A stretch of DNA of 7,197 bases from assembly GCA_020849155.1 (NCBI GenBank), contig JADLGU010000008.1, forward strand, positions 1 to 7,197, written 5' to 3'. This stretch comes from Rhodocyclaceae bacterium (GTDB taxonomy: Bacteria > Pseudomonadota > Gammaproteobacteria > Burkholderiales > Rhodocyclaceae). A program made the translations under genes and the position numbers. Below, piece by piece: positions 1-5,576 of this stretch; within the stretch, counting starts at the first letter, position 1, and the number at the start of each line of letters is the position of its first letter. The notes beneath the pieces are model-generated. The model saw only the letters and a list, made by a program, of their open reading frames with translations, was not told where the DNA came from and ran no database searches.

Positions 1-620
1 TCCCGGTGGTGAAGGGCTGGAGCACCGAGACCGGCATCGAGGTGGCCTCGCTCGGCGTGCAGATCCACGGCGGCATGGGCTTCATCGAGGAGACCGGCGC
101 CGCGCAGTACCTGCGCGACGCCCGCATCACCACCATCTACGAGGGCACCACCGGCATCCAGGCCAACGACCTGATCGGCCGCAAGATCGCCCGCGAGGGC
201 GGGGCGACGATCAAGGCCGTCGTCGGCATCATGAAGCAGGTGGAGGCGGCGCTGGCCAAGCAGCCCGGCGAGGAGTTCGCCGCCATCCACGCCGGTTTCG
301 CGCGCGGCGTGCAGGCGCTGGCGGAGGCCGCCACCCACATCGCCAGCCGCTTCACTCAGGACATCAAGGGCGTGCATGTCGGCGCCGTGCCGTTCCTGCG
401 CCTGATGGGGATCGTCTCGGGCGGCTGGCAGATGGCGCGCGCGGCCCTGGTGGCCCAGCAGAAACTGGCCTCCGGCGAGGGTGATGCGCGGTTCTACCAG
501 GCCAAGATCGCCACTGCGCGCTTCTATGCCGACCATCTGCTGTCGCAGGCGCCCGGCCTGGCGACCACCGTCGTCAGTGGCGGGGCGGGCGCGCTGGCCA
601 TTCCCGAAGAGGCGCTCTAG
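1..620 (+). CDS. Acyl-CoA dehydrogenase, C-terminal part (5' end outside window)
   Basis: This is the last ~206 codons of a flavin-dependent acyl-CoA dehydrogenase, which introduces the alpha-beta double bond into an acyl-CoA and hands electrons to ETF. The reading frame is open from base 3 and ends at TAG 618-620; the GTG at 6 is an internal Val codon. The segment GGMGFIEETG (bases 69-98) and the motif YEGTTG (138-155) are typical of the family. The Glu at 141-143 lies where the catalytic base of medium-chain-type dehydrogenases is found. About 150 more residues follow, as in the ~590-600 aa AcdA-like subfamily with an extra C-terminal helical domain (Pfam Acyl-CoA_dh_C type), rather than the ~380 aa short form. 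Family assignment is firm; chain-length specificity cannot be read. Its electrons would reach the quinone pool through the ETF-QO encoded at 3461-5092. Confidence 0.95.
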   Translation, partial: PVVKGWSTETGIEVASLGVQIHGGMGFIEETGAAQYLRDARITTIYEGTTGIQANDLIGRKIAREGGATIKAVVGIMKQVEAALAKQPGEEFAAIHAGFARGVQALAEAATHIASRFTQDIKGVHVGAVPFLRLMGIVSGGWQMARAALVAQQKLASGEGDARFYQAKIATARFYADHLLSQAPGLATTVVSGGAGALAIPEEAL

Positions 621-627
621 AAAAATA

Positions 628-663
628 ATAATCGGCGAGTGCCTGGCCCGCCTCGCCGATTAT
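628..663. terminator. Strong hairpin after the acyl-CoA dehydrogenase; U-tract on the minus-strand side
   Basis: A perfect 12-bp stem (628-639 with 652-663) encloses a 12-nt loop, beginning 8 nt after the dehydrogenase stop. Bases 621-625 are five A residues. Read on the minus strand, the stem is therefore followed by TATTTTT, the layout of an intrinsic terminator. On the plus strand the stem is followed only by AT-rich sequence without a U-run. It may act in both directions, but by sequence it suits minus-strand transcripts better. Confidence 0.7.
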
Positions 664-679
664 CATCATGATAATAAAA

Positions 680-752
680 GAATAACGCATCATTCAATGT
701 GATACTGTCGTTGTTCGACGACAGTTGCATATTGAATCGAAGCGTGTTATTC
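680..752. repeat. Long imperfect inverted repeat (nested hairpin)
   Basis: Three nested arm pairs share one centre: 680-686 with 746-752 (7 bp), 692-698 with 731-737 (7 bp, extended by a wobble and two pairs), and 704-711 with 718-725 (8 bp, perfect, loop 712-717). Small internal loops separate the arms. The stretch is much more AT-rich than the flanking genes. It could be the body of a small RNA, a cruciform or protein-binding site, or a relic of a small palindromic repeat element. No second copy occurs in the window. Confidence 0.6.
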
Positions 753-755
753 ATA

Positions 756-813
756 GCCTCAAGCCGTGAAATATTCACGGTGGCTCCTGAGGCCTTCCGG
801 CTCGATGGCCTCA
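756..813 (+). other. Cluster of small, mutually exclusive stems upstream of the riboswitch
   Basis: A 7-bp hairpin with a 3-nt loop lies at 764-780. Bases 788-793 can pair upstream with 756-761, enclosing that hairpin. The same segment, extended by one base (788-794), can instead pair downstream with 807-813 (7 bp). The two pairings cannot coexist. GCCTCAAG at 756-763 is repeated directly at 808-815. No U-tract follows on the plus strand, so this is not a standard intrinsic terminator. Whether it is transcribed with the riboswitch is unknown, because no convincing plus-strand promoter is visible between 621 and 855. Confidence 0.35.
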
Positions 814-854
814 AGAAAAAGATCCGATTGCCGTTGATGCATACGGATCACTGC

Positions 855-955
855 ATCTGATAAGGGCAAACCCACTGAAAGGTGGGGGCGCAAAACAACC
901 GGTCTAAGGAACATTCCGTTTTGCGGGAGGTTCTATGGCAGCGGAGTTGCCAGAT
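855..955 (+). promoter_or_regulatory. Cyclic-di-GMP-I riboswitch aptamer (GEMM-I class)
   Basis: Both conserved sequence and fold match the GEMM-I aptamer. P1 pairs 855-859 with 951-955. AGGGCAAAC (863-871) is the conserved 5' junction. P2 pairs 871-876 with 881-886 and is capped by a GAAA tetraloop (877-880). GCGCAAAA follows at 888-895. P3 starts with 899-901/942-944 and 902/939, passes through a near-canonical 11-nt tetraloop receptor (903-908 with UAUGG 934-938), and continues as 909-912/930-933 to a terminal stem-loop around 919-923. The 3' conserved AGCGG...GUUGCC lies at 940-951. By alignment to the Vibrio cholerae Vc2 aptamer as I recall it, its ligand-contacting G20, A47 and C92 correspond to g866, a893 and c950. 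Presence of both the GAAA loop and its receptor at the right spacing makes chance very unlikely. The next gene on the same strand is DUF1631 at 1163. Whether ligand turns expression on or off is not readable. Confidence 0.94.
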
Positions 956-1162
956 AGGGGTCGCAATGAGTCGTGCCTTTGATTCTGTCGATGTCTCGCC
1001 GGAAAACGGTTTCCGGCATCCGCCTTCGTCTGCCTCCCGCCTGACCCGCTGTTTGCGCCCGTCACCCGCCGTCCGGGTTCGTCCGCCAGCCGCTGCCACT
1101 TCGGCATCGGCCTGAATGCTGTCCGCCGCGCTGCCGCGCGGCCCGCTGCATAGGAGGCGATT
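956..1162 (+). promoter_or_regulatory. Riboswitch leader / probable expression platform
   Basis: About 207 nt separate the aptamer from the DUF1631 start. There is an 8-bp hairpin at 998-1017 (loop 1006-1009) and a 7-bp all-G/C hairpin at 1125-1142 (loop 1132-1135) just before the Shine-Dalgarno. Neither is followed by a U-run, so control of translation or Rho-dependent termination seems likelier than an intrinsic terminator. GCCTCC at 1032-1037 complements the Shine-Dalgarno segment 1153-1158. CCGCTGCC at 1090-1097 and CCGCTGC at 1143-1149 complement the aptamer's 3' P3 strand (937-944). These pairings are candidates for ligand-dependent switching; none is proven. A 49-codon ORF (966-1115) with AGGGG at 956-960 lies inside, but its third-position GC content is lower than the neighbouring genes. 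Confidence 0.45.
1152..1157 (+). promoter_or_regulatory. Shine-Dalgarno AGGAGG of the DUF1631 gene
   Basis: A perfect AGGAGG ends 5 nt before the ATG at 1163 and fixes that start codon. It is the strongest ribosome-binding site in the window, and would be an effective target for sequestration by upstream leader RNA. Confidence 0.85.
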
Positions 1163-3460
1163 ATGGCTGCAAGCGCATTGAGCAATGTTGTAGACCTGAA
1201 CCAGCGACGCCAGTTGAGCGCGGCCGAATCCAGCCGCATGCTCAACGATTGCCGCGAGATGGCCATGAGGCGCTTGTCCTCCTCGCTGCGCGAGATGCTG
1301 TCCGAGGTCGAAGAGGACCTTTTCCAGATGGCCGAGGCCAGCTACGACCGCGAGATGCAGAACCTCTACCTGGAGGTGCGCGGCAAGGCCAAGGAGAAAT
1401 GGCCCAAGATCGAGGCCGCCTTCTCGCGCCACTTCATCGACATCTTCAACCACAAGATGCGCGGCGAAATGAGCGGCGCCGTCAAGACCCTGGCCAGCTC
1501 GACGCAGGAACTGCGCCTGGTCGAGGAGGACGACCTGGCCGAGAGCATTGCCCTGCAGGAGCTTTCCTCCCGCCTGCGCGAGCAGAACGAGTCGGAGCTT
1601 TCCCTGCTGGGCGAGCGGGTCGGCCTGCTGCTCGGCAAGAACGACCTGAAGGAAGAGGAAAACCCGGTCAGCCCGCTGGCGGTCTGCGACGCCCTGAAGC
1701 GCGCCTGCGACGAGCTCGAGGGCAGCGTCAAGCTCAAGCTGGTGCTGCTCAAGCAGATCGAGCAGCACGTGTCGAAGGCCCTGCGCTCGGTCTATGCCGA
1801 CCTCAACACCGAGATGGTGCGCTGGAACATCCTGCCGGAGCTGAAATCCGCCTACCGCAAGCCGGTCGGCTCGCCGTCCGCCCCGCGGCCCGCGTCGCGC
1901 CAGGCGGAAGAACCCGCGGCCGTCGCGCCGACTCAGCCGGCCGACGCCGGCGGCGGCGACCTGCTCTCCTTCCTGCACCAGCTGATGCAGTCGCCGTTGC
2001 GCGGGCAGCCGCAGGACGGCGCCACCGCGCCGGGGCTGACCGCCGTTCCGGCCGCCGCGCCCGCCATCGACAACCGCCAGGCCGTCTTCATCGAGTCGCT
2101 CACCGAAATGCAGCGCCTCGACACCCTGATGCAGGAGAAGGGCAGAGTCCAGGGCCTGCCGGATCTCGGCCAGGCGCTGGGCACCGTGAATGTGCTGCAC
2201 CAGATCAAGGCCAACAGCCTGGCGCAGGGGGTCGGCCAGCTCGACGCCATCACCATCGACATCGTCGCCATGCTGTTCGACTTCATCTTCGACGATGCCA
2301 AGATACCGGACGCCATCAAGGCCCTGGTGGGCCGCCTGCAGATCCCGGTGCTCAAGGTGGCCATGCTCGACAAGTCCTTCTTCTCGAGCAAGGCCCATCC
2401 GGCGCGGCGGCTGCTCGACGGCATTTCGCACGCCGCCGTCGCCTGGGGCAGCGCGGTCGACCAGGAGGACCCGCTGTTCCAGGAAATCGCCTTCATCGTC
2501 GACCGCATCCAGAACGAGTTCGAGCGCGACGTCCAGATCTTCACCGATGGACTCAACCTGCTCAACGCGGTCCAGGCCGAGCGCGACGCCATGGCCGAGG
2601 GCATCGCCGAGCGCTCCGCCGAGATCATGCGCCAGCGCGAGACCGAGGAGATCGCCTGGGTGGTGGCTGGCGAGGCGGTGACCCAGCGGGTCACTTCAGC
2701 GGTGCCGCAGGAAGTGCAGCGCTTCCTCTTCGACCACTGGCAGCACGCGCTCAAGGAGCTCTACATCCGCCACGGCGAGGAGCACCATGCCTACCTGAGC
2801 GCCGTCTCCATGATCGACGACCTCATCTGGAGCGTGGCGCCGAAGACCAGCAGCGACGAGCGCAAGCAGCTGGTGAACACCCTGCCGGGTCTGCTGCGCG
2901 CCATGCACCACGGGCTCGACGTGATCAATCTGCCGCAGGAGCAGCGCCGCAGCTTCTTCGACACCCTGGTGGCGCTCCACTCGTCCGCAGTCAAGGCCGG
3001 GTTGAATGGCGCCGAGACTGTCGCCGCCGCGGCCACGCCGGCCCCGGCCGCGCCGGCATCCCCCCGGGAAACCCAGTACAGCGTCAATCCGGAAGGGGAA
3101 TTGTTCATCACCCGCATCAGCGAAAACGACGTGCAGATAGAGGAGGTGGCGCTGGTGGGCGCCAGCCCTGCGGTGGTCACGGCCGGCGACCGGCATCTGC
3201 AGCAGGTCTCGGCGCTGGGCCGCGGCGACTGGGTGGAGTTCAGCCAGGCCGAGGGTCCGCCGACGCGGGCGCGACTGTCGTGGATCAGCCCGCAGCGGGG
3301 CATTTTCCTGTTCACCAATCCCCGCTCGCCGCGCGCCACCTCGATCTCGCAGGAGGCGCTGGCCTACCAGTTCCGGGTCGGCATGGCGCAGGTCGTGACC
3401 GAGACGCCGATGTTCGAGCGCGCCGTGAACGGCGTGCTGGAGAGCCTCAGCGTCAACTGA
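1163..3460 (+). CDS. DUF1631 family protein, full length (765 aa), downstream of a c-di-GMP riboswitch
   Basis: The family (Pfam DUF1631) occurs in beta- and gammaproteobacteria and has no established biochemical function that I can name. There is no signal peptide or transmembrane segment, so it is probably cytoplasmic. Residues ~1-232 are charged and helical (a stretch near 45-85 may form a coiled coil). Residues ~233-302 are a Pro/Ala/Gly-rich linker. Residues ~303-620 carry the family core, including the FDFIFDD and HPARRLLDGI segments near 372 and 412. A second Ala/Pro linker lies at ~621-636. The C-terminal ~125 residues have the strand pattern of a PilZ-like barrel (GDWVEF, LSWISPQRGIFLF), but I see neither the RxxxR nor the (D/N)xSxxG c-di-GMP signature. 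The start is set by AGGAGG. The c-di-GMP aptamer in its leader suggests a role in a surface, motility or biofilm programme; that is inference. It appears monocistronic. Confidence 0.92.
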   Translation: MAASALSNVVDLNQRRQLSAAESSRMLNDCREMAMRRLSSSLREMLSEVEEDLFQMAEASYDREMQNLYLEVRGKAKEKWPKIEAAFSRHFIDIFNHKMRGEMSGAVKTLASSTQELRLVEEDDLAESIALQELSSRLREQNESELSLLGERVGLLLGKNDLKEEENPVSPLAVCDALKRACDELEGSVKLKLVLLKQIEQHVSKALRSVYADLNTEMVRWNILPELKSAYRKPVGSPSAPRPASRQAEEPAAVAPTQPADAGGGDLLSFLHQLMQSPLRGQPQDGATAPGLTAVPAAAPAIDNRQAVFIESLTEMQRLDTLMQEKGRVQGLPDLGQALGTVNVLHQIKANSLAQGVGQLDAITIDIVAMLFDFIFDDAKIPDAIKALVGRLQIPVLKVAMLDKSFFSSKAHPARRLLDGISHAAVAWGSAVDQEDPLFQEIAFIVDRIQNEFERDVQIFTDGLNLLNAVQAERDAMAEGIAERSAEIMRQRETEEIAWVVAGEAVTQRVTSAVPQEVQRFLFDHWQHALKELYIRHGEEHHAYLSAVSMIDDLIWSVAPKTSSDERKQLVNTLPGLLRAMHHGLDVINLPQEQRRSFFDTLVALHSSAVKAGLNGAETVAAAATPAPAAPASPRETQYSVNPEGELFITRISENDVQIEEVALVGASPAVVTAGDRHLQQVSALGRGDWVEFSQAEGPPTRARLSWISPQRGIFLFTNPRSPRATSISQEALAYQFRVGMAQVVTETPMFERAVNGVLESLSVN

Positions 3461-5092
3461 TCACATGTTGGGATAGACCGGGCCTTCGCCCCCCTGCGGC
3501 ACCACCCAGACGATGTTCTGGGTCGGGTCCTTGATGTCGCAGGTCTTGCAGTGCACGCAGTTCTGGGCGTTGATCTGCAGGCGCGGGTTGGCGCCGTCGG
3601 CATCGCGCACGATCTCGTAGACGCCGGCCGGGCAGTAACGCTGCTCGGGGGCGTCGTAGAGCGCCAGGTTCACCCGGATCGGCACCGTCTCGTCCTTCAG
3701 CCGCAGGTGGCAGGGCTGGTTCTCCTCGTGGTTGGTGTTCGACAGGAACACCGAGGAGAGCCGGTCGAAGGTGACGACGCCGTCGGGCTTCGGATAGGCG
3801 ATCGGCGCGCAGTCGGACGCCTTCTTCAGCTTCAGGTGGTCGGCGGTCAGGCGCAGGGTCCACGGCGCCCTGCCGCGGAACAGCTGCTGGTCGATGCCGA
3901 ACATCAAGGAGCCCAGCCACAGCCCCTTGCTCATCCACGGCTTGAAGTTGCGCGTGCGGTGCAGTTCCTCGAACAGCCAGGATTCGCGGAACTTCTGCGG
4001 GTAGGCGGTCAGCTCGTCGCCGCCGCCGCCGGCGCCGAGCGCCTCGTGGATGGATTCGGCGGCGAGCATGCCGCTCTTGATGGCCGAGTGCGAGCCCTTG
4101 ATGCGGGCGGCGTTGAGGAAGCCGGCGTCGTCGCCGATCAGCGCGCCGCCGGGGAAGATCAGCTTGGGCAGGGCCTGCAGGCCGCCGGCCGCCAGGGCCC
4201 GCGCGCCGTAGGCGATGCGCTTGCCGCCCTCGAGGAAGGGCTTCACCAGCGGGTGCAGCTTGTAACGCTGGAATTCCTCGAAGGGCGAGAGATGCGGGTT
4301 GCTGTAGGCCAGGCCCACCACGTAGCCGATCGAGACCAGGTTGCTCTCGAGGTGGTAGACGAAGCCGCCGCCGTAGGTGTCGGGCTGCATCGGCCAGCCG
4401 CCGGTATGCATGACCAGGCCCTTGACGTGCTGCTCCGGCCTGATTTCCCACAGCTCCTTGATGCCGATGCCGTAGACCTGCGGGTCGGCGCCGTTGCGCA
4501 GGCGGAATTTCTCCTCCAACTGCTTGCCGAGGTGGCCGCGGCAACCTTCGGCGAAGAGGGTGTACTTGCCGATGAGTTCCATGCCCGGCTGGAAGGCGGA
4601 GGTTTGCTGGCCGTCGCGTCCGACGCCCATGTCGCCGGTGGCCACCCCCTTCACTGCGCCGTTGCCGTCATAGAGCACCTCGGCGCCGGCGAAGCCGGGA
4701 TAGATCTCCACGCCGAGCGCCTCGGCCTGCTGGGCCAGCCAGCGGCAGAGGTTGCCGAGGCTGACGATGTAGTTGCCGTGGTTGAGGAAGCAGCCGGGGA
4801 GGAAGAAGTTCGGTACCTTCAGACCGCCGGTTTCGGAGAGGATGATGAAGCGGTCCTCCGACACCGGCGTGTCGAGCGGGGCGCCTTTCTCCTTCCAGTC
4901 GGGGACCAGTTCGTTCAGGGCCCGCGGATCCATTACCGCGCCGGAGAGGATGTGGGCGCCGACCTCGGCCCCCTTCTCGATCAGGCAAACGTTGATGCCG
5001 GCGTCGAGCTGCTTCAGGCGGATCGCCGCGGCCAGTCCCGCCGGGCCGCCGCCGACGATGACCACATCGAATTCCATGGCTTCGCGTTGCAT
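3461..5092 (-). CDS. Electron transfer flavoprotein-ubiquinone oxidoreductase (ETF-QO)
   Basis: This 543-aa, membrane-associated iron-sulfur flavoprotein takes electrons from reduced ETF (fed by acyl-CoA dehydrogenases) and reduces ubiquinone. The N-terminal FAD-binding fold shows GGGPAG at residues 14-19, followed by an acidic beta-strand end (LIEKG). GGALIGDDAGFLN in the second half is the other FAD-contact motif of the GG-reductase/ETF-QO family. The four Cys expected to bind the C-terminal [4Fe-4S] cluster are all present: C487 (in RYCPAGVYE) and C512, C515, C518 (NCVHCKTCDIKDP). Length is normal for the bacterial family. The start at 5092 is preferred because AGGAAA lies just upstream; the next Met (5077) has none, and longer in-frame starts up to 5254 would run into the divergent gene. 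The gene is transcribed away from the thioesterase and converges on DUF1631 with zero spacing. Confidence 0.97.
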   Translation of the reverse strand: MQREAMEFDVVIVGGGPAGLAAAIRLKQLDAGINVCLIEKGAEVGAHILSGAVMDPRALNELVPDWKEKGAPLDTPVSEDRFIILSETGGLKVPNFFLPGCFLNHGNYIVSLGNLCRWLAQQAEALGVEIYPGFAGAEVLYDGNGAVKGVATGDMGVGRDGQQTSAFQPGMELIGKYTLFAEGCRGHLGKQLEEKFRLRNGADPQVYGIGIKELWEIRPEQHVKGLVMHTGGWPMQPDTYGGGFVYHLESNLVSIGYVVGLAYSNPHLSPFEEFQRYKLHPLVKPFLEGGKRIAYGARALAAGGLQALPKLIFPGGALIGDDAGFLNAARIKGSHSAIKSGMLAAESIHEALGAGGGGDELTAYPQKFRESWLFEELHRTRNFKPWMSKGLWLGSLMFGIDQQLFRGRAPWTLRLTADHLKLKKASDCAPIAYPKPDGVVTFDRLSSVFLSNTNHEENQPCHLRLKDETVPIRVNLALYDAPEQRYCPAGVYEIVRDADGANPRLQINAQNCVHCKTCDIKDPTQNIVWVVPQGGEGPVYPNM

Positions 5093-5096
5093 GCTG

Positions 5097-5102
5097 TTTC
5101 CT
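5097..5102 (-). promoter_or_regulatory. Shine-Dalgarno (AGGAAA) of the ETF-QO gene
   Basis: On the minus strand AGGAAA ends 4 nt before the ATG at 5092-5090. This favours the 543-residue product over the ATG 15 nt further in, which has no such site. Confidence 0.7.
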
Positions 5103-5120
5103 GTTGTTTTGTTCTGGTTC

Positions 5121-5159
5121 GAGTGGCCAACATTATAATTCGGTTTTATCCGGCCACTC
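5121..5159. promoter_or_regulatory. Divergent promoter region with inverted-repeat operator
   Basis: Between the divergent starts of ETF-QO (5092) and the thioesterase (5169), GAGTGGCC (5121-5128) is repeated perfectly inverted as GGCCACTC (5152-5159). The centres are 31 bp apart, about three helical turns. Inside lies the 8-bp palindrome ATTATAAT (5132-5139), which offers a perfect TATAAT -10 box to both strands (5134-5139 on plus, 5137-5132 on minus). The -35 matches are poor in both directions, which is common for activator-dependent or regulated promoters. A plus-strand start near 5146 would leave a ~22-nt leader for the thioesterase. I infer a shared operator; the binding protein is unknown. 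Confidence 0.55.
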
Positions 5160-5168
5160 TCCGACCCG

Positions 5169-5572
5169 ATGGAACACAAGCGCAAGCTGATATTCACGAC
5201 GATCCTGCCGATCCGCTGGGGCGACATGGACGCCATGGGACACGTCAACAACACCGTCTATTTTCGCTACATGGAACAGGCCCGCATCGAGTGGTTCGAC
5301 AGCCTGGGCTTCGACACCGGCCAGCACGCCCAGGAGGGGCCGGTGATCGTCAACGCCAGCTGCACTTTCCTCCTGCCCCTGGTCTACCCGGGAGCGGTGG
5401 AGGTGCGCATGTATCTTGGCCAGCCGGGCCGCAGCAGCCTGCCGACCCATTACGAACTGCGCCGCAGCGGCGACGACACCCTGTACGCCCACGGCGACGC
5501 CAAAATCGTCTGGATCAATCCCGCCAGCGGCCGCTCCATCCCGCTGCCGGACAACATGAGAGCCCACGCCCT

Positions 5573-5576
<4 letters not shown>
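5169..5576 (+). CDS. Hotdog-fold acyl-CoA thioesterase (4HBT / YbgC-FadM type)
   Basis: This 135-aa cytosolic protein has the size of single-domain hotdog thioesterases, which hydrolyse acyl-CoA to free acid and CoA. The N-terminal signature RWGDMDAMGHVNN is at residues 16-28. D21 lies where the catalytic Asp of 4-hydroxybenzoyl-CoA-type thioesterases is found, and H25, N27, N28 and the following YFRYMEQAR helix complete the motif. Substrate cannot be read from sequence; medium- or short-chain acyl-CoAs are plausible. No good Shine-Dalgarno precedes the ATG, but an in-frame stop at 5136-5138 leaves no other ATG or GTG upstream, so the message may be nearly leaderless from the TATAAT at 5134. 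Its stop overlaps the next gene's start (ATGA, 5573-5576), implying one transcript and coupled translation with acetoacetyl-CoA synthetase. Confidence 0.92.

Larger units (their letters stand above)
621..752 (-). ncRNA. Candidate minus-strand small RNA
   Basis: Read on the minus strand, this stretch has the layout of a trans-acting bacterial small RNA. A 5' hairpin (stems 737-731/698-692 and 725-718/711-704) is followed by an AU-rich linker (about 690-664), then a 12-bp terminator stem and TATTTTT ending near 621. A weak promoter is possible: TATGAA at 754-749, with GTGAAT 17 bp upstream as a poor -35. It would start near 742 and give a transcript of about 120 nt. I recognise no known sRNA family. 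The alternative is a bidirectional dehydrogenase terminator plus an unrelated hairpin. Confidence 0.28.

Noticed and set aside
655..662. GCCGATTA, resembling a flagellar sigma-28 -10 element
   Set aside because: It is one arm of the 12-bp hairpin, and no TAAA-like -35 lies at the required spacing.
617..814. A 65-codon minus-strand ORF, or its shorter form from the ATG at 755
   Set aside because: It reads through the terminator-like hairpin and the long inverted repeat, has no properly spaced Shine-Dalgarno for the inner start, and resembles no known protein. The RNA structure explains the DNA better.
925..982. GGGAGG (925-930) plus ATG (935) opening a 15-codon ORF inside the aptamer
   Set aside because: The ATG is part of the UAUGG tetraloop receptor and the GGGAGG is in the P3 strand; both are explained by aptamer structure. 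The frame is short and overlaps the 966 ORF.
848..2431. A 527-codon minus-strand open frame crossing the riboswitch and DUF1631 start
   Set aside because: It runs antisense through the aptamer and through the DUF1631 5' half, and its His/Gln/Leu/Gly-rich composition resembles nothing known.
3504..3523. 7-bp hairpin just past the DUF1631 stop, as a possible terminator
   Set aside because: It lies in the conserved cluster-binding region of ETF-QO, so codon constraint explains the bases, and no U-run follows on either strand.
1249..3534. A 761-codon open frame on the plus strand overlapping DUF1631
   Set aside because: It is in another frame of the same DNA, has a Gly/Arg/Ala/Pro-rich composition typical of GC-rich shadow frames, and lacks any recognisable domain. 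The 1163 frame has the strong Shine-Dalgarno and the family match.
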